This document shows, piece after piece, positions 52,935 to 61,299 of a stretch of DNA of 64,000 nucleotides. Position 1 is the stretch's first letter. Each line of letters opens with the position of its first letter. The stretch lies in the NCBI GenBank assembly GCA_958402795.1, contig CATXUX010000004.1, forward strand, positions 62,001 through 126,000. The letters run 5' to 3'. Position numbers and translations under genes: made by a program. Origin of the DNA: an uncultured Lachnospiraceae bacterium. Its GTDB lineage: Bacteria > Bacillota > Clostridia > Lachnospirales > Lachnospiraceae. The notes beneath the pieces are model-generated. The model saw nothing but the letters and a program-made list of their open reading frames with translations, ran no database searches and was not told the origin of the DNA.

Positions 52935-53849
52935 CTACGAATCCGTACGTATATATTTCTTCCCTTTCATCATAAGTTCATCCAATTCTCTTTGACTGGC
53001 AATCAGTCGGCTCTGTTGTTCGGTCCGGTTTGATTTGCGGTAAGCGCTGGGGGTTAAGCCGATTTGTTCTTTAAAAGCCTTTGAAAACACAAGAACATCA
53101 TGGTAACCGCAGGAACGTGCAATCTGTTCTATGGAAAAATCAGTCAGTATAAGCTGCTCCCTTGCCCGGGAAAGGCGGAAGGTGGTTAAAAAAGTCTTTG
53201 GCGACATGTCCAGACTCTTTTTAAAAAGGGTATAAAGGTAACTCCGGTTTACATTGAGATGCACAGCAATATCGTTTACACTGATTCCTTTGGAGTAGTT
53301 GTTTCGGATGTATGCAATCGCTTCCTGAACATAGATATTTTCTTTGTTAATTTCTTCGGCCTGCTCTTCAACAGATGCATCACGCATTAGTACAGAAAAG
53401 AAATCATAAAGCTTCCCCTGGAGGTAGTACAAATTGGATGTGGTAGACTGTGTATGCTTCAGCATATGGAGGACAATCTGTTTTAATTCATCGCCGTAAG
53501 AACACTGGAAAATCAGTTGTTCACTGTTCAGACCGACATCGTGAATGAACTGTTTTGCATTGGTGCCACTGATCCCGAGCCAAATGTAGGTCCAGGGTTC
53601 TGTCTGGTCAGCCTGATAAAAAGTGAGAACCTCAGGCTCAATTAAAAAACCCTGTCCCTTGCAGAGCTTATACTTTTGATCGCCCACCTGATAAAATCCT
53701 TTGCCGTCTAAAATGTAATGGATAATATAATTGGGGCGGACGGCAGGACCGAAGCTATGCAGAGGCTCGCATTGCGCATAACCGCAGAAGCAAAGATAGA
53801 ATTCTTTGAATTTGGGATCCAATAGCTGTAGTACATAAGAATCTTCCAT
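52935..53849 (-). CDS. AraC-family transcriptional regulator (MsmR/RafR-like)
   Basis: A 304-residue regulator: N-terminal cupin-type AraC-binding domain (YIIHYILDGKGFYQVGDQKY, GFLIEPEV), C-terminal double HTH (ISVNDIAVHLNVNRSYLYTL and IEQIARSCGYHDVLVFSKAF, GLTPSAYRKS). The layout matches MsmR-like activators of alpha-galactoside genes. ATG 53849 has AAGGAG seven to eight bases upstream. It lies 83 bp upstream of the GH36 start, transcribed in the same direction. Confidence 0.9.
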   Translation of the reverse strand: MEDSYVLQLLDPKFKEFYLCFCGYAQCEPLHSFGPAVRPNYIIHYILDGKGFYQVGDQKYKLCKGQGFLIEPEVLTFYQADQTEPWTYIWLGISGTNAKQFIHDVGLNSEQLIFQCSYGDELKQIVLHMLKHTQSTTSNLYYLQGKLYDFFSVLMRDASVEEQAEEINKENIYVQEAIAYIRNNYSKGISVNDIAVHLNVNRSYLYTLFKKSLDMSPKTFLTTFRLSRAREQLILTDFSIEQIARSCGYHDVLVFSKAFKEQIGLTPSAYRKSNRTEQQSRLIASQRELDELMMKGKKYIRTDS

Positions 53850-54205
53850 AGCAGTTCTCCTTGTCAGATGTGTCATTCGTGCATCAGATGATTTCTCCTA
53901 TCTATGTAGAGAAATTGATAACAGGGGTTTATACTTATGATAAAAAGAGGGAAAGAATCTGTCAAGATGTAAAAAAGAAATTTGTATAACACGTATAATC
54001 CCCGATAAAATCTGATCTTTTTATACTTTTAAAAATCATTCATGAACCTTTTACGTAACGTTAGATCCGCATCTGGAATATGGAAAAGGGAATGAAATAC
54101 AACAACCGGAAAAAAGTTACCTTTTCCGCGGAAGGTTGTGAGCAAAAAACCGTTCAAATTCAGACATATTAAGACGATTGTTTTTTAAGAAAAATAATTT
54201 TCCTC
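53850..54205. other. Intergenic region with an inverted repeat, no gene seen
   Basis: About 355 bp of AT-rich DNA between the AraC start and the aspS promoter. It should carry the araC promoter on the minus strand. One hairpin stands out at 54103-54138: CAACC-GGAAAA pairs with TTTTCC and GGTTG, with an internal loop. No reading frame with a ribosome binding site was found. Confidence 0.5.
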
Positions 54206-54234
54206 TTGAAATCTGAAATGAAGTGTGGTAGTAT
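54206..54234 (+). promoter_or_regulatory. Promoter of the aspS-gatCAB T-box transcript
   Basis: TTGAAA (54206-54211) and TAGTAT (54229-54234) with a 17-bp spacer. Transcription would start near 54241, about 37 nt before stem I of the T-box. Confidence 0.55.
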
Positions 54235-54501
54235 GGTGAAAAGTTTTTTAACAAAGTAAAGTGTTAAAATTGCAAAAGGCTGAGAACAAGACTCTGACCT
54301 TCAGAACCTGACAGGAAGTTGGCGTCACCGACTGAGAGCGCCGGACAGGGAAGGAGATTTAGGGAACACTTGGGAGCTGACCGGTTGAAATAGCGTGTCG
54401 CTGCATTGCATATATCATGTTAGGGCGGGATGTGAGTAGGCCGGTACGTGGGCATACGTTACAGGCATAGAGAGAAACCCTTATCTTATGAGAGTTTGAA
54501 T

Positions 54502-54680
54502 CGATAAGACCTCGCCAAGTGACCAAGAACAACTCCTAATCACTAAACTCGATAAGACCTCGTTAAGTGAGAAAGAGGAAGTTCTTGTACACTAGGCTCG
54601 AAAGGACCTCGCCAAGTGACCAAGAACAACTCCTGCTCACTAAGTTCGATAAGACCTCACTAAGTGAGCAGGGTTTAACA
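54502..54680 (+). repeat. Four ~48-nt imperfect repeats inside the T-box leader
   Basis: Units begin CGATAAGACCTC or close variants at 54502, 54550, 54599 and 54647 (steps of 48, 49, 48). Units 1 and 3 share an exact 30-bp stretch (54508-54537 and 54605-54634). The last unit pairs CCTGCTCACT (54632-54641) with AGTGAGCAGG (54663-54672), a perfect 10-bp stem right before the antiterminator. Confidence 0.88.
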
Positions 54681-54718
54681 GCGGGTGGTACCGCGGATTT
54701 TAGATGAGTAATTTCCGT

Positions 54719-54751
54719 CCCGGGATGCAGGAATGCATCCCGGGATTTTTT
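54719..54751 (+). terminator. T-box-controlled terminator
   Basis: CCCGGGATGCA (54719-54729) and TGCATCCCGGG (54734-54744) pair perfectly around GGAA and are followed by ATTTTTT. It lies immediately after the T-box antiterminator sequence, as expected for transcriptional attenuation. Confidence 0.93.
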
Positions 54752-54789
54752 GCACTATAGTATTTTTTCAGAAAGAAAGGGGTATCGTT

Positions 54790-56121
54790 ATGGAATTGAT
54801 GACAGGAGTGAAAAAGAAGGAAACATGGGAATTGGGAGAATTGCTGTCAGAAGGCAAAGAAGGGGACAAAGTATGTGTAAACGGCGCGGTTCACACGGTA
54901 CGTGATATGGGAAATATTGCGTTCGTGATCCTGAGAAAGCGGGAGGGACTGGTGCAGTGTGTATTTGAAGAAGGAATTACAGATTTTGACTTGAAAGATT
55001 TGCGGGAAGGCGATACAGTAGAGGTAAAGGGGACGCTTGCGTTGTCTGATAAAGCGCCGAACGGAATTGAGATCCGGCCTGAGACAGTTACGATCCTTGG
55101 AAAGGCGGCGGAGCCGATGCCTCTGAGTATTTCGAAGTGGAAGATGGACACTTCTCTGGAGGCGAAGCTGAATTACCGTCCGATTGCTCTTCGGAATGTC
55201 CGGGAGCGCGCGAAGTTCCGTCTTCAGGAGGGAATCGTGCGGGGATTCCGGGATTTTCTGTATGGAGAAGGCTTTACAGAGATTCATACGCCGAAGATCG
55301 GGGCGAAGAGCGCAGAGGGCGGCGCAAACTTGTTTAAGCTGGAATATTTCCACCGGCCTGCAGTGCTGCAGCAGAGTCCGCAGTTCTACAAACAGATGAT
55401 GGTCGGTGTGTTTGACCGGGTATTTGAGACGGCTCCGGTGTTCCGTGCGGAGAAGCATAATACGAAGCGGCATCTGAATGAATATACCAGTCTGGATTTT
55501 GAGATGGGATATATCGATGGATTTGAAGATGTGATGGCGATGGAGACCGGATTCTTACAGTATACGATGGAGCTGCTGCGCAGGGAATATGCGAAGGAAC
55601 TGGAGATCCTGAATGTGGAGCTTCCAAAGACAGAAGCAATCCCGGCGATCCGGTTTGATGAGATCAAACAGCTTGTGGCTAAGAAGTATGATCGTCCGGT
55701 GAAGAACCCGTTTGATCTGGAGCCGGAAGAGGAGAACCTGATCAGCCGGTATGCGAAAGAAGAATGGGATGCAGATTTTGTCTTTGTGACACACTACCCG
55801 TCTAAGAAGCGTCCGTTTTATGCGATGGACGATCCGGCGGATCCGAGGTACACGCTGAGCTTTGACCTGCTTTTCCGTGGAATGGAGATCACAACAGGAG
55901 GACAGCGTATTCACGATTATCACATGCTGCTGGAAAAGATGGCGGCGAGAGGAATGACGGAAGAGGGCATGGAGCAGTATCTAAGCGCATTTAAGCATGG
56001 AATGCCGCCCCATGGCGGACTCGGCATTGGACTGGAGCGTCTGACGATGAAACTGGTAGGAGAGGATAATGTGCGCGAGGCGACATTATTCCCGAGAGAC
56101 TTGAGCAGGCTGGAGCCGTGA
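54790..56121 (+). CDS. aspS: Aspartate--tRNA ligase, non-discriminating archaeal-type
   Basis: A 443-residue class II synthetase of the short archaeal/AsnRS-like AspRS type, without the bacterial GAD insert. N-terminal OB-fold (GAVHTVRDMGNIAFVILRKR), motif 2 around FETAPVFRAEKHNTKRHLNE, motif 3 GLGIGLERLTMKLVG. The operon continues with gatCAB and the T-box reads Asn, so it should charge both tRNA-Asp and tRNA-Asn with aspartate; GatCAB then amidates Asp-tRNA-Asn. ATG 54790 has AAAGGGG seven bases upstream. Confidence 0.92.
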   Translation: MELMTGVKKKETWELGELLSEGKEGDKVCVNGAVHTVRDMGNIAFVILRKREGLVQCVFEEGITDFDLKDLREGDTVEVKGTLALSDKAPNGIEIRPETVTILGKAAEPMPLSISKWKMDTSLEAKLNYRPIALRNVRERAKFRLQEGIVRGFRDFLYGEGFTEIHTPKIGAKSAEGGANLFKLEYFHRPAVLQQSPQFYKQMMVGVFDRVFETAPVFRAEKHNTKRHLNEYTSLDFEMGYIDGFEDVMAMETGFLQYTMELLRREYAKELEILNVELPKTEAIPAIRFDEIKQLVAKKYDRPVKNPFDLEPEEENLISRYAKEEWDADFVFVTHYPSKKRPFYAMDDPADPRYTLSFDLLFRGMEITTGGQRIHDYHMLLEKMAARGMTEEGMEQYLSAFKHGMPPHGGLGIGLERLTMKLVGEDNVREATLFPRDLSRLEP

Positions 56122-56240
56122 TGGGGTGGCTGTGAATCGTAACGACAGGAAAGCCATTCCATTCACCGGAGAGCAAAAAAAGGTCAGGAACAGTGGCCGG
56201 AGCCGGGAATATGCCTGCGAGAGAGGAATGGTGAAAGGGT

Positions 56241-56690
56241 ATGGCAGCAGAAAACAGATGTTATTTATGCGGCGGGAAATTGGTTGATGGACATTGTCAG
56301 GACTGTGGATTAGACAATAACAGAAATAAAAAGGTGAAGTATCGTCTGAATCAGACGGAGGGAGCGGATCAGTTAGATCAGGCAGACGAACACGAACTGC
56401 AAAAGGAACTGAAAGGCAAGGCGAAAGAGCATCAGAAGAAGCACCAGGAGATTCGGAAAGAGCGGGCCAGGCGCGCCGAAAGATGGCAGGGATCGCCCCA
56501 AAATAAATCAGCAGTGAAGACGAATAAGAAAGCGGGGACGCTGGTCGGAGTGTTGATCGTTCTCATGTTCATCATCGGCGGCGTCATGATGGTGATTCGG
56601 ACAGCAAATAATAACGGGGGAATTACGACGTATGAGTTTGATGAGGATGTGGATCTGGTACCGTCACCGGAGGCCGGGGAAGAACCGTGA
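56241..56690 (+). CDS. Zinc-ribbon, single-pass membrane protein of unknown function
   Basis: A 149-residue protein. An N-terminal zinc ribbon has four cysteines (RCYLCGGKLVDGHCQDCGLD). A charged Lys/Glu/Gln-rich middle (50-95) is likely helical, and one transmembrane helix (GTLVGVLIVLMFIIGGVMMV) precedes a short acidic tail. It lies between aspS and gatC in the same direction. Its role in this operon is unclear, and it may simply be co-transcribed. Confidence 0.72.
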   Translation: MAAENRCYLCGGKLVDGHCQDCGLDNNRNKKVKYRLNQTEGADQLDQADEHELQKELKGKAKEHQKKHQEIRKERARRAERWQGSPQNKSAVKTNKKAGTLVGVLIVLMFIIGGVMMVIRTANNNGGITTYEFDEDVDLVPSPEAGEEP

Positions 56691-56768
56691 ACAGCAGCGA
56701 TCAGCGATCGGACGGCAGATCACGAACTGCCGGACAAATGGAAGTTGAGATACAGGAGGACAGGAACT

Positions 56769-57062
56769 ATGGCAAATAAGATTTCGGACGAAACGATTGA
56801 ATATGTCGGCATTCTGGCGAAGCTGGAGCTGTCTGCCGAGGAGCAGGAGACGGCGAAGGCGGACATGGAGAAGATGCTGGATTATATCGACACGCTGAAT
56901 GAACTGGATACGGAGGGGATTGAACCGATGTCCCATGTATTTCCGGTGAACAATGTGTTCCGTGAGGACGTAGTGACGAACGGAAACGGCGTGGAACAGA
57001 CGCTTGCAAATGCACCGCTTGCGAAACACGACAGTTTCAAGGTGCCAAAGACGATTGGATAG
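56769..57062 (+). CDS. gatC: Asp/Glu-tRNA amidotransferase subunit GatC
   Basis: A 97-residue subunit of normal length: ISDETIEYVGILAKLELSAE, MLDYIDTLNELDTEGIEPM and the FREDVV motif. GatC wraps around GatA and stabilises the GatAB interface. Start at ATG 56769 after AGGAGG. First gene of the gatCAB trio. Confidence 0.93.
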   Translation: MANKISDETIEYVGILAKLELSAEEQETAKADMEKMLDYIDTLNELDTEGIEPMSHVFPVNNVFREDVVTNGNGVEQTLANAPLAKHDSFKVPKTIG

Positions 57063-57078
57063 AAAGGCGGACGAAGAG

Positions 57079-58560
57079 ATGGACATCTTACATTTGACAG
57101 CCGTGGAGCTGGGGAAGAAAATTCAGGCGAAAGAACTCTCCGCTGTGGAGGCGGCAAAGGCAGCGATCGCCCGTGCAAAGACGGTGGAACCTGAGATCAA
57201 CAGTTATGTGACGCTGGATGAAGAAGGCGCACTGATGCAGGCGGAAGCGGTACAGAGAAGGATTGAAGCGGGAGAGCTGAGAGGACCGCTCGCAGGAGTT
57301 CCGGTGGCGATCAAGGATAATATGTGTATCAAAGGGCAGCTTACAACATGCAGCTCAAAGATTCTCTATAATTTTAAACCGACTTATACAGCAGAAGCGG
57401 TAGAAAACCTGAAAAATGCAGGCGCGGTCATCCTCGGCAAGACGAACATGGACGAATTTGCAATGGGAAGCACAACAGAGACGTCGTATTTCGGACCGAC
57501 CAGAAATCCGCATAACCAGAAGCATGTGCCGGGCGGATCATCCGGCGGCTCCTGCGCGGCGGTGGCAGCGCAGGAATGCTTCTATGCGCTTGGGTCCGAT
57601 ACCGGCGGATCCATCCGCCAGCCGAGTTCATTCTGCGGTGTGGTCGGTATGAAACCGACGTATGGAACGGTGTCCCGGTACGGACTTGTGGCGTATGGTT
57701 CATCTCTTGACCAGATCGGGCCGGTCGCGAAAGATGTGACGGACTGTGCCGCAATACTGGAGACGATCGCGTCCCATGACAGAAAAGACAGTACCTCTGT
57801 GCAGAGAGAGGACTATGATTTTACGAGCGCGCTGACAGAAGATGTAAAGGGACTTCGAATCGGGATTCCGAAAGATTATTTTGGGGACGGACTGAACGGT
57901 GAAGTGAAAGAAGCGATCCTGCGGGCGGCGAAAGTGCTGGAGGAACGCGGCGCGATCGTGGAAGAATTTGATCTGAGCCTTGTGAAATATGCGATTCCGG
58001 CGTACTATGTGATCGCATCGGCCGAGGCAAGTTCCAACCTGGAGCGGTTTGACGGTGTGAAGTACGGATACCGGACGGAACAATATGAAGGACTCCATAA
58101 CATGTACAAAAAGACTCGTTCAGAAGGATTCGGACCGGAGGTAAAACGCCGGATCATGCTCGGTTCCTTTGTATTGAGTTCCGGATATTATGACGCGTAC
58201 TATCTGAAAGCGCTTCGCACAAAAGCATTGATCAAGCAGGCGTTTGACAAGGCATTTGAGACATATGATATCATTCTTGCACCGGCGGCACCGACGACCG
58301 CGCCGGAGCTGGGAAAGAGTCTGAGCAACCCGATCCAGATGTATCTGAGCGACATTTACACGGTCTCTGTTAATCTGGCGGGACTGCCGGGAATATCTAT
58401 TCCGGTCGGAAAGGATGCAAAAGGTCTTCCGATCGGAATGCAGATGATCGGAAATGCATTTCAGGAGAAGACACTGATCCGCGCGGCATACACTTATGAA
58501 TGTGCGACAGAGAAGGAATATGAAGTTCCTGCAGATTTGAAGACAGGAAAGGAGGCGTGA
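57079..58560 (+). CDS. gatA: Asp/Glu-tRNA amidotransferase subunit GatA
   Basis: A 493-residue amidase. The catalytic triad is readable: Lys in VAIKDNM, cis-Ser in VPGGSSGGSCAAVAA, and nucleophile Ser in GSDTGGSIRQPSSFCG. It releases ammonia from glutamine for the GatB site. Start at ATG 57079, 16 bp after gatC. The end overlaps the frame of gatB upstream sequence closely (6 bp gap). Confidence 0.95.
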   Translation: MDILHLTAVELGKKIQAKELSAVEAAKAAIARAKTVEPEINSYVTLDEEGALMQAEAVQRRIEAGELRGPLAGVPVAIKDNMCIKGQLTTCSSKILYNFKPTYTAEAVENLKNAGAVILGKTNMDEFAMGSTTETSYFGPTRNPHNQKHVPGGSSGGSCAAVAAQECFYALGSDTGGSIRQPSSFCGVVGMKPTYGTVSRYGLVAYGSSLDQIGPVAKDVTDCAAILETIASHDRKDSTSVQREDYDFTSALTEDVKGLRIGIPKDYFGDGLNGEVKEAILRAAKVLEERGAIVEEFDLSLVKYAIPAYYVIASAEASSNLERFDGVKYGYRTEQYEGLHNMYKKTRSEGFGPEVKRRIMLGSFVLSSGYYDAYYLKALRTKALIKQAFDKAFETYDIILAPAAPTTAPELGKSLSNPIQMYLSDIYTVSVNLAGLPGISIPVGKDAKGLPIGMQMIGNAFQEKTLIRAAYTYECATEKEYEVPADLKTGKEA

Positions 58561-58565
58561 CCGGG

Positions 58566-60002
58566 ATGTATAAACAGTATGAAACCGTAATCGGACTGGA
58601 GGTCCATATAGAACTTGCGACAAAGACGAAGATTTTCTGCGGATGCAGTACAGAATTCGGTGGCGCGCCGAATACCCATACCTGTCCGGTGTGTACCGGT
58701 ATGCCGGGATCACTTCCGGTGCTGAACAAGCAGGTGGTAGAATATGCGATGGCGATCGGCCTTGCGACGAACTGCAAGATCACGCAGGTGTGCAAGTTTG
58801 ACCGGAAGAACTATTTTTACCCGGATAATCCGCAGAATTATCAGATTTCCCAGTTGTATCTGCCGATCGCGCGGGACGGCTATGTGGAGATCGAAGCCGG
58901 AAATACGACAAAGAAGGTGCGGATTCATGAGATGCATATGGAAGAAGATGCGGGAAAGCTGATTCATGATGAGTGGGACGATACGTCTCTTGTCGATTAT
59001 AACCGGAGCGGTGTGCCGCTTGTGGAAATTGTGTCCGAGCCGGATATGCGTTCCGCGGAGGAAGTGATCGCATACCTGGAAAAACTGCGGACAATCGTGC
59101 AGTATCTCGGCGCGTCGGACTGCAAACTGCAGGAAGGCTCCATGCGTGCCGACGTCAACCTTTCCGTGCGTGAGGCGGGGAGCGACACGTTCGGAACAAG
59201 AACCGAGATGAAAAACCTGAACTCCTTTAAAGCAATCGCACATGCGATTGAAGGGGAGAAACAGCGGCAGATTGAGCTGCTGGAAGCCGGAAAAGAGGTG
59301 GTGCAGGAGACAAGGCGGTGGGATGATAATAAGGAAAGCTCCTATGCGATGCGCTCCAAGGAGGACGCCAAAGACTATCGCTACTTCCCGGAGCCGGATC
59401 TGGTGCCGATCGTGATCAGGGACGAATGGATTGCAAAGATCAAAAGCCAGCAGCCGGAGTTCCGCGCTCAGAAGCTGGAACGATATAAACAGGAATTTGA
59501 CATTCCGCAGTATGACGCGGAGATTCTGACAGAGTCCAAGAAGCTGGCGGATCTGTTCGAGGCGACGACCGCAGTCTGCGGCAAACCCAAAAAAGTATCT
59601 AACTGGCTGATGGGCGAAACGATGCGTCTGATGAAAGAGAATGGAATGGAACCGGAGGAGCTGAGTTTTTCGCCGGAGAATCTGGCAAAACTCATTAACC
59701 TTGCCGATGCCGGAACGATCAACAATTCTGTGGCAAAAGAAGTGTTCGAGAAAGTATTTACAGAGGATGTAGATCCGGAGAAATATGTAGAAGAACATGG
59801 CTTGAAAACGGTGAACGATGAGGGCGCGCTCAAAGAAACTCTGGAGAAGGTGATCGCAGCAAACCCACAGGCAGTCGCAGATTTCAAGGGCGGCAAAGAA
59901 AAAGCGCTGGGGGCGCTTGTGGGACAGACCATGAAAGCCATGAAAGGAAAAGCAAACCCGGGAATGATCAATCAGATGCTACGGGAGATGCTGAAAAAAT
60001 AG
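58566..60002 (+). CDS. gatB: Asp/Glu-tRNA amidotransferase subunit GatB
   Basis: A 478-residue subunit: YETVIGLEVHIELATKTKIF, zinc-binding cysteines in FCGCSTEFG and HTCPVCTGMPG, MHMEEDAGKL, and the C-terminal YqeY-like domain ending NPGMINQMLREMLKK. GatB kinase activity activates the mischarged aminoacyl-tRNA before amidation. Start at ATG 58566. With aspS and gatCA this makes the Asn-tRNA transamidation pathway. A terminator follows. Confidence 0.95.
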   Translation: MYKQYETVIGLEVHIELATKTKIFCGCSTEFGGAPNTHTCPVCTGMPGSLPVLNKQVVEYAMAIGLATNCKITQVCKFDRKNYFYPDNPQNYQISQLYLPIARDGYVEIEAGNTTKKVRIHEMHMEEDAGKLIHDEWDDTSLVDYNRSGVPLVEIVSEPDMRSAEEVIAYLEKLRTIVQYLGASDCKLQEGSMRADVNLSVREAGSDTFGTRTEMKNLNSFKAIAHAIEGEKQRQIELLEAGKEVVQETRRWDDNKESSYAMRSKEDAKDYRYFPEPDLVPIVIRDEWIAKIKSQQPEFRAQKLERYKQEFDIPQYDAEILTESKKLADLFEATTAVCGKPKKVSNWLMGETMRLMKENGMEPEELSFSPENLAKLINLADAGTINNSVAKEVFEKVFTEDVDPEKYVEEHGLKTVNDEGALKETLEKVIAANPQAVADFKGGKEKALGALVGQTMKAMKGKANPGMINQMLREMLKK

Positions 60003-60037
60003 CAAAAACGCTGGATAATAAAAACAAAATATTCAAA

Positions 60038-60075
60038 GAAAAAGGACGGCCAGGTAAAAAGGACTGTCCTTTTTC
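60038..60075 (+). terminator. Terminator after gatB
   Basis: GAAAAAGGAC (60038-60047) pairs with GTCCTTTTTC (60066-60075) with an 18-base loop, followed by more T-rich sequence. It overlaps the start of a second, larger palindrome. Confidence 0.7.
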
Positions 60076-60116
60076 TCTTTATTTTTCGTGATTATTCACG
60101 AAAAATAAAGAGAAAA
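60071..60116. repeat. Perfect 21-bp inverted repeat
   Basis: The arms 60071-60091 and 60096-60116 are exact complements around TTAT; the inner part reads TTTTTCGTGA-TTAT-TCACGAAAAA. It lies between gatB and the bgl operon. It may be a second terminator or protein-binding site. Confidence 0.75.
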
Positions 60117-60190
60117 TTTATGCATTTTGCGAATGGATAAAAACAAAAAAATGTGTTAGGATGTACAAAACGAATAAATAAGAGCTGTCA

Positions 60191-60258
60191 CTCCTAGGAG
60201 GCATTATCTTGATACATGAGTTGTATTTATGTGAAGATAATTTTTCGGGAGTTTTTTT
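60191..60258 (+). terminator. Attenuator-like hairpin in the leader of the antiterminator gene
   Basis: CTCC (60191-60194) with GGAG (60248-60251) encloses ATTATCTT (60203-60210) paired with AAGATAAT (60234-60241), then TTTTTTT. It lies 46 nt before the licT-like start, where BglG-family operons carry a conditional terminator. A clear RAT consensus was not found. Confidence 0.6.
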
Positions 60259-60303
60259 AATTTTACAAAAAAGCCGAATTGCCTGCGACAGGAGGTGGAT
60301 GTC

Positions 60304-61140
60304 TTGCGGGGGATTAAGAAACTGAATAATAACTTTGCACTTTGCAAAGACAGTGCGGGCGTGGAAGTAATTGCTTATGGAAGAGGAGTTGGTTTTGGAA
60401 AGTTTCCGTGCGAGATACCGCTGAAGAATCTCGAAGCTGTATATTATAATGTTACGCCGCAGGTGATACCGCTTCTTTCGACTATGAGAGAAGACGTATT
60501 CTGCGTAGCGACGGCAATCGTAGATTATGCGCGGGACACCTTGCGCAAACCAGTGCCGGAGAATCTTGTTTTTTCGCTGAGCGACCATATACAGTTTGCA
60601 ATCGAGCGTCAGGAAAAGGGGATACCGGTCAAGGTACCTCTGGCATATGAAGTAGAGCATCTTTACGAAGAAGAGTATGCAGTCGGGAAATATGCAGTGA
60701 AAAAGATCCAGAGGGAGCTTCACGTCCGGCTTCCAAGAGATGAGATTGCCGGAATTGCCCTGCATTTTATCAATAATTATCAGAATTATGATGATACCGA
60801 AGACGCCGTGGAATTTGGGCGGATGCAGGAAACATTGTTAAAGATCATTGATGATGAGATGAATGTATCCATTAACAGAGACAGCTATGACTGTTACCGT
60901 TTTATCACCCACATGAAGTATTTTGTGAAACGTGCGGACAATCAGGAATTGTACGGCGGCAATGGGGAGGACGGACTGTATACACATATGAAGCAGGAAT
61001 ATCCGAAGATTTTTTCCTGTATGCAGAAAATAGTGGAGTATTTACAGCCACTGCTGGATATCCAGTGTAGTGAAGAAGAACAATTGTATTTGATGATACA
61101 TATTAATCGTTTGTGTGTGAAAGAGGACTGTCACCGCTAA
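60304..61140 (+). CDS. licT: LicT/BglG-family PRD transcription antiterminator
   Basis: A 278-residue protein: N-terminal CAT RNA-binding domain (IKKLNNNFALCKDSAGVEVI, GRGVGFGKFP) and two PRDs with the regulatory histidines in LSDHIQFAIERQ, LPRDEIAGIALHFIN, FITHMKYFVKRA and LMIHINRLCVKED. It binds leader RNA and stops termination when phosphorylated in response to PTS sugar. The TTG at 60304 is the likely start: GGAGG lies eight bases upstream, whereas the in-frame GTG 60295 overlaps it. Next comes a PTS EIIBC. Confidence 0.9.
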   Translation: MRGIKKLNNNFALCKDSAGVEVIAYGRGVGFGKFPCEIPLKNLEAVYYNVTPQVIPLLSTMREDVFCVATAIVDYARDTLRKPVPENLVFSLSDHIQFAIERQEKGIPVKVPLAYEVEHLYEEEYAVGKYAVKKIQRELHVRLPRDEIAGIALHFINNYQNYDDTEDAVEFGRMQETLLKIIDDEMNVSINRDSYDCYRFITHMKYFVKRADNQELYGGNGEDGLYTHMKQEYPKIFSCMQKIVEYLQPLLDIQCSEEEQLYLMIHINRLCVKEDCHR

Positions 61141-61147
61141 GAGCATT

Positions 61148-61198
61148 ACCTCCCACGCAGCGCGGGTTTTTACGCCTGTGCCTGCCGGGAGGTTTTTT
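61148..61198 (+). terminator. Terminator between licT and the PTS gene
   Basis: ACCTCCC (61148-61154) pairs with GGGAGGT (61187-61193) and is followed by TTTTTT. In bgl operons the antiterminator acts on such a stem in front of the PTS gene, so this may be conditional. Confidence 0.75.
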
Positions 61199-61237
61199 CA
61201 TGGGATCAGGGATCGGGCATAAGCGGCACCGTAAAAG

Positions 61238-61265
61238 AACCATGAGGTGCACAGCATGGTTTTTA
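61238..61265 (+). terminator. Second hairpin in the PTS gene leader
   Basis: AACCATG (61238-61244) pairs with CATGGTT (61255-61261), followed by TTTAT. Located 35 bp before the EIIBC start. A possible second attenuator. Confidence 0.6.
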
Positions 61266-61299
61266 TATAGATAAAATAAAAGAAAAGGAAGAAAGAGGT

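Larger units (their letters stand above)
54278..54751 (+). promoter_or_regulatory. T-box leader, probably specific for tRNA-Asn
   Basis: Stem I is visible: GGCT (54278) with AGCT (54375), CAAG (54287) with CTTG (54369), CCTT/AAGG, CCTG/CAGG and GGCG/CGCC toward the tip. The specifier position before CTTGGGAGCTG is AAC (54365-54367), an Asn codon; GGAGC is a conserved T-box element. GAGTAGG and CGTTACAG (54430-54465 region) match the stem II/linker motifs. The T-box proper is GGTGGTACCGCGG (54684-54696). A terminator follows. Uncharged tRNA-Asn should favour antitermination and expression of aspS-gatCAB. The stretch between the CGTTA motif and the antiterminator is much longer than usual because of four repeats. 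Confidence 0.92.

Noticed and set aside
54278..54330. TPP riboswitch-like motifs (CTGAGA and GAACCTGA)
   Set aside because: The two motifs match the thi-box core, but the downstream stem and 3' GCG-AGGGA part are missing, and the whole stretch folds well as T-box stem I with a specifier and GGAGC.
54502..54680. CRISPR-like array
   Set aside because: Four repeats at ~48-nt steps could suggest one, but the units are contiguous, imperfect, hairpin-forming and lie inside a T-box leader; no cas genes.
61164..61192. 29-nt RAT-like sequence in the PTS leader
   Set aside because: It shares GG-TT-TTAC with RAT elements, but the 3' half does not pair as a RAT hairpin should.
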